DNA of 6,725 bases from Oscillibacter sp. (GCA_017447005.1 JAFSOM010000461.1:1-6725); one strand, 5' to 3'. Shown: positions 1 through 6,155, counted from the first letter of the stretch. Program-made: numbers and translations. The notes: a model not told the origin generated them from the letters alone.

Positions 1-675
1 GGGTTGTCGCTCTCCTACTGCGTGCAACCGTCCCCGGACGGACTGGCCCAAGCGTTTCTCCTGGGCGAAACGTTCTTGAACGGCGCGCCGGGGGCCATGG
101 TACTGGGAGACAACATCTTTTATGGAAACGGTCTTCGTCGCATTCTGCGCTCCGCCGCGGAGAACGCGGAGACCAACGGACGCGCCACGGTGTTCGGCTA
201 CTACGTGACCGACCCGGAGCGATTTGGCGTGGTGGCGTTCGATGAGAGCGGACAGGTTACCAGCATAGAGGAAAAGCCCGCCATTCCGAAAAGCAATTAC
301 GCGGTCACGGGCCTCTATTTCTATCCCGGCGACGTAAGCGGACGAGCCAGACATGTAAAACCCTCCGCCCGTGGGGAACTGGAAATTACGTCCTTAAACG
401 AGATGTACCTGAAAGACGGTCTTCTCGATGTGCGCCTACTGGGTCGAGGTTTCGCGTGGCTGGATACCGGAACTATGGACAGTTTGGTGGAAGCGGCGGA
501 GTTTGTCCAGACGATTTCCAGACGGCAGGGAATCAAGATTTCCGCGCCGGAAGAAATTGCTTTTGTCAACGGATGGATAGACAGACAAACGCTGATAGAG
601 TCGGCGACGCGATACGGAAAGTCTCCCTATGGAGCGCACTTGAAGGCGGTAGCCGAAGGAAAGGTTAGGTATTGA
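1..675 (+). CDS. rfbA: Glucose-1-phosphate thymidylyltransferase, 5'-truncated by window edge
   Basis: This enzyme couples glucose-1-phosphate to dTTP to give dTDP-glucose, the first step of dTDP-L-rhamnose synthesis in the cytoplasm. The frame is open from the first base, so the start lies outside the window; 224 codons are visible and the family is about 290 residues, so roughly 70 N-terminal residues, including the nucleotide-binding GGxGTRLxP loop, are missing. Visible family signatures in order are QPSPDGLAQAF, the metal-binding VLGDNIFYG, the EEKP turn, YAVTGLYFY, GELEITSLNEMYL and AWLDTGTMDSL, so the sugar-phosphate and metal sites are intact. The stop TGA overlaps the TTG start of rfbB, which implies translational coupling. 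Recognition is very secure. Truncation is due to the window and not visibly to gene damage. Confidence 0.96.
   Translation, partial: GLSLSYCVQPSPDGLAQAFLLGETFLNGAPGAMVLGDNIFYGNGLRRILRSAAENAETNGRATVFGYYVTDPERFGVVAFDESGQVTSIEEKPAIPKSNYAVTGLYFYPGDVSGRARHVKPSARGELEITSLNEMYLKDGLLDVRLLGRGFAWLDTGTMDSLVEAAEFVQTISRRQGIKISAPEEIAFVNGWIDRQTLIESATRYGKSPYGAHLKAVAEGKVRY
658..664 (+). promoter_or_regulatory. Ribosome binding site of rfbB, supporting a TTG start
   Basis: AGGAAAGG-like purine run near the end of rfbA, about 7 bases before TTG at 672. It supports TTG as the rfbB start. The next in-frame GTG codons (678 and 684) would leave too few residues before the Rossmann glycine loop. Confidence 0.6.
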
Positions 676-1697
676 ACGTGGTAGTGATTGTTACCGGCGG
701 CGCCGGGTTTATTGGTTCCAATTTCATCTTTCACATGCTGGCCTCTCACGAAGATTACCGGATTGTGTGCTTGGACAAGCTGACTTATGCCGGGAATTTG
801 AGCACGCTGAAAAGCGTAATGGACAGGCCGAACTTCCGATTTGTGAGGCTGGACATCTGCGACCGTTGCGGCGTGGAGCGGCTGTTTGAGGAGGAGAAAC
901 CGGATATTGTGGTCAACTTTGCCGCCGAGAGCCATGTTGACCGGAGCATTGAGAACCCCTCCGTGTTTCTGCAAACAAACATCGTCGGCGCGGGGGTTTT
1001 GATGGACGCCTGCCGAAAATATGGCGTCCGGCGGTTTCACCAGGTGTCCACCGATGAGGTGTATGGAGATTTGCCCCTGAACCGTCCGGACCTCTTCTTT
1101 ACGGAGGACACCCCCATTCATGCCAGCTCTCCCTATAGTTCCTCCAAGGCGGGCGCGGACCTGCTGGCGATGGCCTATTACCGGACTTACGGACTGCCGG
1201 TGACGATTTCCCGCTGTTCCAACAACTATGGCCCCTACCACTTTCCGGAGAAACTCATTCCCCTGATGATTGTCAACTGTCTGTACGACAGGCCGCTCCC
1301 CGTCTACGGAGAGGGAATCAATGTCAGGGATTGGCTGTACGTGGAAGACCACTGCAAAGCCATTGACCTGGTGATTCACCGGGGGCGCGTTGGCGAGGTC
1401 TACAACATTGGCGGTCATAACGAGATGAGAAACATCGACATTGTGAAACTGATATGCCGGGAACTGGGCAAGCCGGAGAGTCTCATCACCTATGTGACAG
1501 ACCGCAAAGGGCATGATTTGCGCTATGCGATAGACCCGGCGAAGATTCTCAGGGAGTTGGGCTGGTTGCCGGAGACGAGGTTTGAAGACGGTATCCGAAA
1601 AACAATCCGGTGGTATCTGGAACACCGCGATTGGTGGGAGGAAATTATCAGTGGGGAATACCAGACGTATTACGAGAGAATGTACGCCAACCGGTAA
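672..1697 (+). CDS. rfbB: dTDP-glucose 4,6-dehydratase
   Basis: Second enzyme of dTDP-L-rhamnose synthesis: it converts dTDP-glucose to dTDP-4-keto-6-deoxyglucose using bound NAD+. It is an extended short-chain dehydrogenase of 341 residues, the normal family length. The NAD-binding loop TGGAGFIGSNF lies at residues 8-18, with the ribose-binding Asp35 in LDKLTYAGN. The dehydratase-specific Thr-Asp-Glu triad is in STDEVYGDL (T127, D128, E129), and the catalytic YxxxK is Y155/K159 in PYSSSKAGAD. The substrate-binding stretch SNNYGPYHFPEKLIP follows near 183-197. The TTG start at 672 overlaps the rfbA stop by 4 bases (TTGA) and puts the usual handful of residues before the glycine loop. All catalytic residues are present and nothing suggests damage. 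The last codons form one arm of an inverted repeat shared with the intergenic gap. Confidence 0.97.
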   Translation: MNVVVIVTGGAGFIGSNFIFHMLASHEDYRIVCLDKLTYAGNLSTLKSVMDRPNFRFVRLDICDRCGVERLFEEEKPDIVVNFAAESHVDRSIENPSVFLQTNIVGAGVLMDACRKYGVRRFHQVSTDEVYGDLPLNRPDLFFTEDTPIHASSPYSSSKAGADLLAMAYYRTYGLPVTISRCSNNYGPYHFPEKLIPLMIVNCLYDRPLPVYGEGINVRDWLYVEDHCKAIDLVIHRGRVGEVYNIGGHNEMRNIDIVKLICRELGKPESLITYVTDRKGHDLRYAIDPAKILRELGWLPETRFEDGIRKTIRWYLEHRDWWEEIISGEYQTYYERMYANR

Positions 1698-1738
1698 ATC
1701 AGGGAACCGCTGTATGGACAGAGCGGCCCGCGTACATT
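1679..1738 (+). other. Nested inverted repeat spanning the rfbB stop and the rfbB-rfbD gap
   Basis: AATGTACGC (1679-1687) and GCGTACATT (1730-1738) are perfect 9-base complements. Inside them, GGG (1702-1704) can pair with CCC (1727-1729), and CCGCT (1707-1711) with AGCGG (1722-1726), around a 10-base loop. The structure ends just before the rfbD Shine-Dalgarno sequence AGGAG (1742-1746). There is no U tract, so it is not a classic terminator. It may be an mRNA stability, processing or translation-control element. An alternative pairing CGGT (1692-1695) with ACCG (1706-1709) would exclude the inner stem. The pairing is seen in the sequence; the function is inference. Confidence 0.5.
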
Positions 1739-1752
1739 GACAGGAGAAAGCC

Positions 1753-2667
1753 ATGAAGGTATTTGTAACAGGCGTCAACGGACAGTTGGGACATGACTGC
1801 TTGAACAATCTGCATCGGAGAGGACACCAAGTGATTGGGTCTGGCAGTGCGGTTAAGTATACCGGAATACAGGACGGCAGCGCGGTGACATCCGCCGCCT
1901 ATGCCCCCCTGGACATCACGGAGCGGGACGCCGTGAGGGCCACTTTGGAAAAGTTGCGCCCGGACGCCGTAATCCACTGCGCCGCATGGACGGCTGTTGA
2001 CGCGGCGGAGAGGGTGGAGAACCGGGAAAGGGTCGAAGCCGTGAACCATCTCGGCACGCGGTATCTTGCGGAGGCCGCGCAGGGGATAGGCGCAAAAATG
2101 CTGTATATCAGCACGGATTACGTGTTTGACGGGACGGGCAATCAGCCATGGAGGCCGGAGGAGCAGGCCTTTGCCCCGCTGAACCACTACGGAAAGACAA
2201 AGCTGGAGGGAGAGTTTGCGGTCAGAGAACTTTTGGACAAATATTTTATTGTCCGGATTTCATGGGTGTTTGGATTGAACGGCGGGAACTTTGTGAAAAC
2301 CATGCTTCGGGTCGGGAAGACCTGTGACTCTGTCCGGGTGGTAAACGACCAAATCGGAACGCCCACCTATACGGGAGACTTGGCTCCGTTGCTGGCGGAT
2401 ATGGTGGAATCGGAGAGATACGGCGTCTATCACGCGACAAACGAGGGCGGGTACATATCCTGGTACGATTTTTGCGGTGAGATATACCGACAGTGCGGAT
2501 TGCGCTCAACAATCATTCCCGTTTCTACTGCGGAATATGGACGGACGGAGGCAACCCGCCCGTTGAATTGCAGGCTTGACAAAGCCAAACTAACGGAAGC
2601 GGGATTCCGCCGCCTCCCGCCGTGGCATGAGGCGCTCAGACGGTATCTGAAGGAGGCTGGACTCTGA
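1753..2667 (+). CDS. rfbD: dTDP-4-dehydrorhamnose reductase
   Basis: Last enzyme of the pathway: it reduces dTDP-4-keto-L-rhamnose to dTDP-L-rhamnose with NAD(P)H. The protein is 304 residues, slightly longer than the enterobacterial form because of an extra loop near residues 30-50 (roughly GSGSAVKYTG onward), which I recall as common in clostridial homologues. The cofactor loop GVNGQLG is at 7-13, HCAAWTAVD at 75-83, STDYVFDG at 120-127 and the catalytic YxxxK at Y146/K150 (YGKTK). RISWVFG follows at 158-164, and GTPTYTGDLA and YHATNEGGYISW mark the substrate domain. The ATG at 1753 has AGGAG 6 bases upstream. The stop TGA shares one base with the rfbC start. The gene looks intact. Its separation from rfbB by a structured 55-base gap contrasts with the tight overlaps elsewhere in the operon. 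Confidence 0.96.
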   Translation: MKVFVTGVNGQLGHDCLNNLHRRGHQVIGSGSAVKYTGIQDGSAVTSAAYAPLDITERDAVRATLEKLRPDAVIHCAAWTAVDAAERVENRERVEAVNHLGTRYLAEAAQGIGAKMLYISTDYVFDGTGNQPWRPEEQAFAPLNHYGKTKLEGEFAVRELLDKYFIVRISWVFGLNGGNFVKTMLRVGKTCDSVRVVNDQIGTPTYTGDLAPLLADMVESERYGVYHATNEGGYISWYDFCGEIYRQCGLRSTIIPVSTAEYGRTEATRPLNCRLDKAKLTEAGFRRLPPWHEALRRYLKEAGL

Positions 2668-3269
2668 TGGGACAGATTACGGTGGAACGGAACCTAGACG
2701 GAATTGGGGGGCTGTGCCTCATTACGCCGACTGTTTTTCAGGACGGCAGAGGCTTTTTCATGGAGACGTACAACCAGCGGGATATGGCCGACGCAGGGTT
2801 TGACATCTTGTTCGTTCAAGACAATCAATCCGGAAGCGCAAAAGGAGTTCTCCGGGGGTTGCATTTTCAGAAGCGGTTCCCGCAAACAAAACTGGTGCGG
2901 GTAATCCGGGGCGCGGTTTTCGATGTGGCGGTAGATTTACGGCGCGGAAGCGGAACCTATGGTCGCTGGCACGGGGAAATGCTGACGGAAGAAAACCGGA
3001 AGCAGTTCCTGATTCCCCGAGGCTTTGCCCATGGATTTCTTGTTCTCTCCGATTTCGCCGAGTTCTGCTATAAGTGCGATGACTTTTACCACCCGAATGA
3101 CGAGGGCGGCATTGCATGGAATGACCCGGAGATTGGAATTGTATGGCCGGGCTTGAGCGGTATCTATCGGGGAAGCGCAAGTGGCGAAGGATATACGGTT
3201 GATGGTGTCCCTCTGATTTTAAGTGAGAAGGACCGGAAATGGGCAGGCGTTACAGCGACCCTAAAATGA
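2667..3269 (+). CDS. rfbC: dTDP-4-dehydrorhamnose 3,5-epimerase
   Basis: Third enzyme of the pathway: it epimerises C3 and C5 of dTDP-4-keto-6-deoxyglucose without a cofactor, acting between RfbB and RfbD. It is a cupin-fold protein of 200 residues; many family members have 180-190, and the extra length is a loop around residues 165-180 before LSEKD, which I recall in other Firmicute versions. Family signatures are FQDGRGFF, the catalytic His in VLRGLHFQ (H66), the substrate-binding Lys75 in QTKLVRV, VFDVAVDLR, IPRGFAHGF and the Tyr-rich YKCDDFYHPNDEGG segment (Y135 or Y141 being the likely general acid). The start ATG overlaps the rfbD stop by one base (TGATG), with AAGGAGG ending about 10 bases before it. 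It is the last gene of the operon in this window; the following DNA is non-coding on this strand. Confidence 0.96.
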   Translation: MGQITVERNLDGIGGLCLITPTVFQDGRGFFMETYNQRDMADAGFDILFVQDNQSGSAKGVLRGLHFQKRFPQTKLVRVIRGAVFDVAVDLRRGSGTYGRWHGEMLTEENRKQFLIPRGFAHGFLVLSDFAEFCYKCDDFYHPNDEGGIAWNDPEIGIVWPGLSGIYRGSASGEGYTVDGVPLILSEKDRKWAGVTATLK

Positions 3270-3291
3270 CGGAAAACAGACAAGCTATAAC

Positions 3292-3405
3292 TCAAGTTAG
3301 GAAAGCGCCGTTGGAACTCCCCACGGCGTTTCCCGCGCTGTCCGTGATGTGGAACGATGCGCCCTGAATCGGGGTTGTCGTATCCGTCACATACTTTTGC
3401 CGTGT
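3292..3405 (-). pseudogene. Fragment of a SpaA/prealbumin-like surface-protein repeat
   Basis: On the - strand a frame reads approximately KYVTDTTTPIQGASFHITDS followed by AGNAVGSSNGAFLT, then a TGA stop at 3292-3294. Polypeptides of the form TTPIxGxxF-xVTDSxGxxVGxxNGxF are characteristic of the repeated prealbumin-like (SpaA-type, Cna B-like) modules of large secreted clostridial surface proteins, where the text normally continues into TDxxG. Here the match ends at the stop codon, beside the rfbC end. The frame stays open to the right past 3405 but no longer looks like the family and has no convincing start. This appears to be a stranded piece of one module. The family match is from memory of the pattern and is short, so moderate confidence only. 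Confidence 0.45.
3300..3333 (+). terminator. Hairpin downstream of rfbC, possible terminator without U tract
   Basis: GGAAA plus CGCCGT (3300-3311, one bulged G at 3305) pairs with ACGGCG plus TTTCC (3323-3333), giving an 11-bp stem with an 11-base loop, 30 bases after the rfbC stop. The position suits the end of the rfb transcript, but no U run follows. The same bases read in reverse as part of a surface-protein fragment, so the pairing could be accidental. Confidence 0.35.
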
Positions 3406-3416
3406 CAAAATTAGAA

Positions 3417-3626
3417 TTACAACATATTCATCCGGCGGATTCCTTCGCTTATGATTCTGATTTGCTCCAGCGTTTCTTCGTTTTTCACCAGTTTTTCCCC
3501 GCCGCCGAGAATCGTCTCATAAAGGGCGTCATAGTAGCGTCCGTAATCGCCGGGAACGGACGGAACCGCCGCCCACGGCCCGTTTTTCCGGCGCGACGTT
3601 GCCAAATCGTTTTCAGCCGGATTCGC
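3417..3626 (-). pseudogene. C-terminal remnant of a Gfo/Idh/MocA-family oxidoreductase
   Basis: The - strand frame ends in GDYGRYYDALYETILGGG, then EKLVKNEETLEQIRIISEGI, with its TAA at 3417-3419. The pattern G-x-Y-x-x-(F/Y)Y-x-x-LY-x-x-I-x-x-G-x(4)-V-x(3)-E-x-L-x-x-I-x-I-I is the usual C-terminus of NAD(P)-dependent Gfo/Idh/MocA sugar or inositol dehydrogenases. Only about 70 of an expected 330-350 codons are present, the frame is closed by TGA at 3627-3629, and the N-terminal Rossmann domain is absent. The DNA immediately upstream encodes a transposase start in another frame, so the body of the gene was probably lost by insertion and deletion. No function is expected. Confidence 0.6.
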
Positions 3627-3649
3627 TCAGGATGCCGGAGAATATAGGG

Positions 3650-3712
3650 AAGCGGTTCTATGGTTTCCCCCTGCTTGTCTGTCAAATCCGTAGAATAGCT
3701 CTGACGTTTCAT
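3650..3712 (-). mobile_element. N-terminal remnant of an IS5-type transposase
   Basis: The - strand frame from ATG at 3712 begins MKRQSYSTDLTDKQGETIEP, closely matching the usual IS5-family opening of the form M-(K/R)-R-x-x-Y-(P/S)-(S/T)-DLTDEQWExIEPLLP. The nearly invariant Trp after DEQ/DKQ is Gly here (GGG for TGG), and family resemblance stops after about 21 residues. The start is preceded by AAGGA at close spacing, with other in-frame starts at ATG 3724 and GTG 3731-3733. The frame runs on to 3485 but overlaps the oxidoreductase remnant in a different frame, so that extension is not transposase. It is a dead fragment; the catalytic DDE domain is absent. No inverted terminal repeat could be identified. 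Confidence 0.55.
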
Positions 3713-3755
3713 AGTTTCCTTCATGGCGCTCACTATCCTTTAGCAATTTTCTGTC

Positions 3756-3784
3756 AGCATACCACTTATCATATCAGGCGTCAA
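3756..3784 (-). promoter_or_regulatory. Near-consensus sigma-A promoter facing the transposase remnant
   Basis: On the - strand, TTGACG (3784-3779) and TATGCT (3761-3756) are separated by exactly 17 bases. Transcription would start near 3748 and run leftward through the transposase, oxidoreductase and surface-protein remnants toward the 3' end of rfbC. It is probably the former transposase promoter. Confidence 0.6.
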
Positions 3785-3969
3785 TCATATTGTGCATACG
3801 ACTTCCAATTCCACAACTTGCCAATCACGCTGTCTTTCGTGTATCATGATGTCATGTGAACCGCCTCTCTCCGGGTAGTCTGTTGGGGTGACATTATTCA
3901 TTCTACCGCACTTTGATAGGCGCTTCACTCTCTTTCTCTCAAAAACTTGGAAACTGGCGCTGAAAGTAA
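3785..3969. other. Unassigned stretch between promoter and terminator
   Basis: I find no recognisable gene here on either strand. On the - strand a 38-codon frame (3901-3785, starting MNNVTPTDYPERGG) has no convincing ribosome binding site or family match. A short interrupted palindrome CATGA-TG-TCATG lies at 3845-3856. The segment may be the non-coding end of the insertion element whose transposase start lies at 3712, or sequence left by deletion. Confidence 0.3.
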
Positions 3970-4005
3970 AATAACCGGCTATCTATCAGACGATAGCCGG
4001 TTATT
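3970..4005 (-). terminator. Perfect 14-bp hairpin terminator of the uronate operon
   Basis: AATAACCGGCTATC (3970-3983) and GATAGCCGGTTATT (3992-4005) are perfect complements around an 8-base loop. On the - strand the stem runs into TTATTTTACTTTC, a T-rich tail, as expected of an intrinsic terminator. It lies 31 bases past the stop of the kinase pseudogene, which fits the end of the leftward uxuA-kdgA-kdgK transcript. Toward the + strand the tail is weaker (TTTTCC at 4011-4016), so some bidirectional activity is possible. Confidence 0.85.
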
Positions 4006-4036
4006 CGCCGTTTTCCTTGTGTGAGACGCGGATTCC

Positions 4037-4490
4037 TCATCGCTTTATATCGTAATTCATGTTCATAAGACTACGAATACTGGCCACGTCATCGGTAATA
4101 TTGCCGTCACTGTGAATTGTGCGCTTAATAACACTGCTCGCTACGGCAAAATTGACCGTATCCTTGGGCGTATAGCCATTCATCATGGCGTAGATTAAGC
4201 CGCTGGCAAACGCGTCGCCCCGCCTACTCTATCCAAAATATTAAATGTGAACAGCCTGCTTTCAAACGTGCGCTTCTGATACCACATATATGATTTCAGG
4301 CTGTTCTCGCTGCCTGAATGGGCATAACGCGCATGGAGGGCTGGGGTATTGCTCCACAAACGCGGAAAAAATCTTATCCTGCTGTTCATAGCTTGGCTGG
4401 TAAGAACCGGAGCATGATTTTTCCGAACGTGATAAACCGCAAAGCGCCCTTATCGCCGGAGAGGTCGGAGAAAGTCTCTATGTCCGTCAC
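4037..4490 (-). pseudogene. Second PfkB-family sugar kinase, broken by internal deletion and frameshifts
   Basis: Read leftward, this is a remnant of a KdgK-like ribokinase-family gene in three frames. The first piece starts at GTG 4490, which overlaps the kdgK stop (GTGA), and carries the family N-terminus FITFGKIMLRF before a TGA at 4388-4386. Without the expected FGGGEANVA region, the text resumes in a second frame as EQQDKIFSAFVEQYPS, moves near 4334-4345 to a third frame (RYAHSGSENSLKSYMWYQ, then FNILDRVGG), and in a run of four C at 4218-4221 loses one base inside the GGGD catalytic motif. Restoring one base gives RVGGGDAFASGLIYAMMNGY and a normal C-terminus ending MNMNYDIKR at TGA 4039-4037. 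So the central part, with most of the substrate-binding domain, is gone. The remaining C-terminal sequence differs clearly from KdgK next door, so it was a paralogue, not a fresh duplicate. Its original sugar substrate cannot be told. Confidence 0.85.
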
Positions 4491-5515
4491 CGCTGAACCC
4501 GCCCGGAGGCGTCGCCGCCCGCCAGTTTCTCCACCTCGGCGATAGTCGCAAAGTTATAATCGCCCTCAACGGAGTGTTTCAACGCCGACGCCGCTACCGC
4601 AAACTCCACAGCGTCCTGCGTGGATTTCCCGGACAGAATCGCGTAAATCAAGCCGCCGCCGAAACTGTCGCCGCCGCCGATGCGGTCGATGATGTGCAGA
4701 TGGTACAGCTTGGAGAAGCAATACTCGCCGCTGGCGGCGTCGTACAGCATGGCGCTCCAGTCGTTGTCAAAGGCGGACTTGCTCTCCCGGAGGGTAATGG
4801 CTACCTTCTCGAAGCCGAATTTGTCCGCAAGCTGTTTGGCGACGGATTTGTAGCCCTCTTTGTTCAGTTCCCCGGCAGTGATGTCGGTGGCCTCGGCCTC
4901 AATGCCGAACACGTCCTTTGCGTCCTCCTCGTTGGAGATGCAAACGTCCACATACTGACACAAATCCGTCATGGCGGCGCGGGCCTCGTCACGCGTCCAG
5001 AGTTTGCCCCGGTAATTCAGGTCGCAGGAAATTTTGATTCCCTTCGCTTTCGCCGCTTTACAAGCCTGACGGCAGATTTCCACGACGTTCGCGCCAAGCG
5101 CCGGAGTAATCCCCGTAAAATGGAACCATTCGACGCCCTCAAAAATGGCGTTCCAGTCGAAATCTTCCGGCCTGGCCTCTTGAATCGCGGAATGGGCGCG
5201 GTCGTAAATGCACACGCTCGGACGCTGAGACGCGCCTTTTTCGTTGAAGTAAATGCCCACGCGGTCGCCGCCGCGCACGATTTTGGACGTATCCACGCCG
5301 TAGCGCCGCAGGGAATTGACCGCCGCCTGTCCGATGGCGTGGGCGGGGAGTTTCGTTACGAAGGCCACATCCTGGCCGTAGTTGGCAAGCGATACCGCAA
5401 CATTCGCTTCCCCGCCTCCGAACGTAAATTCCAGATGGTCGGCCTGTACGAAACGCTCATAGTTGTAGGGCTGGAGACGAATCATCACTTCTCCGAAAGT
5501 TACAATCTTAGCCAT
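4487..5515 (-). CDS. kdgK: 2-keto-3-deoxygluconate kinase
   Basis: Phosphorylates 2-keto-3-deoxygluconate to KDPG with ATP, feeding the aldolase encoded just upstream. It is a PfkB/ribokinase-family protein of 342 residues, full length for clostridial KdgK. The N-terminus MAKIVTFGEVMIRLQP is typical; the first PfkB signature FGGGEANVA is at 32-40; SNEED at 194-198 is the usual segment near the nucleotide site; the second signature DRIGGGDSFGGG at 277-288 holds the catalytic base Asp283 and the anion-hole glycines. The C-terminus GDASGRVQR is complete. The ATG at 5515 lies inside the end of kdgA (8-base overlap), and a strong AAGGAGG (5531-5525) 9 bases before it supports this start. Its TGA overlaps the GTG of the kinase pseudogene. 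Substrate assignment rests on sequence style plus the adjacent KDPG aldolase and mannonate dehydratase; another 2-keto-sugar acid is possible but less likely. Confidence 0.93.
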   Translation of the reverse strand: MAKIVTFGEVMIRLQPYNYERFVQADHLEFTFGGGEANVAVSLANYGQDVAFVTKLPAHAIGQAAVNSLRRYGVDTSKIVRGGDRVGIYFNEKGASQRPSVCIYDRAHSAIQEARPEDFDWNAIFEGVEWFHFTGITPALGANVVEICRQACKAAKAKGIKISCDLNYRGKLWTRDEARAAMTDLCQYVDVCISNEEDAKDVFGIEAEATDITAGELNKEGYKSVAKQLADKFGFEKVAITLRESKSAFDNDWSAMLYDAASGEYCFSKLYHLHIIDRIGGGDSFGGGLIYAILSGKSTQDAVEFAVAASALKHSVEGDYNFATIAEVEKLAGGDASGRVQR

Positions 5516-6155
5516 TTCCGCGAGCCTCCTTCACAATCTCAACGGACTTTTTGCAAAGTTCCGTGATTTCGTCCCACTTCTGATTGTCAATCAGGTCTGC
5601 CGTCACCATATAGGAGCCGCCGCAAGCGGCGATACCGGGCGCGGAGAGATATTCTTTCAGGTTTTTCAGGGACACGCCTCCGGTGGGCATAACCTTGAAC
5701 TGCGGGAACGGGGCGCTCATGGCCTTGATTTTCGCAAGGCCGCCGGACTGTTCGGCGGGGAAGAATTTCAGGACTTCCAAACCGAATTTCAGCGCCGCGT
5801 GGTAGTCCGTGGGCGTGGTGCAGCCGGGATAAATCGGCAGACCCTGTTTCAGCGAATACTCCACCAGTTCCGCGTCAAAGCCGGGAGTCACAATAAACTG
5901 CGCTCCGGCGGCTTTCGCCGCGTCAATCTGTTCCGTCGTGGTGACAGTTCCCGCGCCCACAATCATGTCAGGATTGGCTTCTTTCATCAGCTTGATTGCC
6001 ATATCCGCGCCCGCCGCACGGAAGGTAATTTCCGCCACCGGAACGCCTCCGGCGCACAGGGCCTTTCCGAGCGCGGCGGCGTCCCGTTCGGGATGGTTCA
6101 GCTTGATGACAGGCACGACGCCAATTTTAGAAATGGCTTCATTCATCGCATTCAT
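5508..6155 (-). CDS. kdgA: 2-keto-3-deoxy-6-phosphogluconate (KDPG) aldolase
   Basis: Cleaves KDPG to pyruvate and D-glyceraldehyde-3-phosphate, the exit step of hexuronate breakdown. It is a class I aldolase of the Eda/KdgA TIM-barrel family, 215 residues, normal length. The Schiff-base lysine is K130 in FGLEVLKFFPAE, the general base Glu42 and Arg46 are in AEITFR, and GAGTV (67-71), TPGF (90-93), PGCTTPTD (110-117) and PTGGV (177-181) build the substrate and phosphate pocket. The start ATG at 6155 is preceded by AAGGGG (6170-6165) at a 9-base spacing; an ATG three codons later is less well placed. The gap from the uxuA stop is 15 bases and the stop overlaps kdgK by 8 bases, so it is in one operon with both. 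The neighbouring genes favour KDPG over the related 4-hydroxy-2-oxoglutarate or phosphogalactonate substrates. Confidence 0.95.
   Translation of the reverse strand: MNAMNEAISKIGVVPVIKLNHPERDAAALGKALCAGGVPVAEITFRAAGADMAIKLMKEANPDMIVGAGTVTTTEQIDAAKAAGAQFIVTPGFDAELVEYSLKQGLPIYPGCTTPTDYHAALKFGLEVLKFFPAEQSGGLAKIKAMSAPFPQFKVMPTGGVSLKNLKEYLSAPGIAACGGSYMVTADLIDNQKWDEITELCKKSVEIVKEARGNG
5525..5531 (-). promoter_or_regulatory. Strong ribosome binding site of kdgK inside kdgA
   Basis: AAGGAGG on the - strand, 9 bases before the kdgK ATG. It lies within the last codons of kdgA, so the two genes are likely translated in a coupled way. It fixes the kdgK start. Confidence 0.8.

Noticed and set aside
165..1697. 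Possible undescribed polysaccharide system around the rfb genes.
   Set aside because: All four genes are the standard dTDP-L-rhamnose pathway with intact motifs; no glycosyltransferase, flippase or novel gene is present in the window.
627..1808. A 393-codon open frame on the - strand opposite rfbB.
   Set aside because: It is antisense to a fully recognisable rfbB, has no family features, and arises from the GC-rich codon pattern of the sense gene.
3357..3859. Open frames on the + strand between 3357 and 3859.
   Set aside because: No ribosome binding site or family pattern; the opposite strand carries recognisable protein remnants, so these are shadows.
3970..4005. The perfect inverted repeat considered as a CRISPR repeat or recombination site.
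   Set aside because: It occurs once, has no spaced copies, and its stem, loop and T-rich tail fit an intrinsic terminator right after the operon.
4574..5566. A 330-codon open frame on the + strand opposite kdgK.
   Set aside because: It mirrors the whole kdgK gene, whose motifs, start site and operon context are convincing; the translation is low-complexity Val/Gly/Ala/Arg-rich with no recognisable domain.
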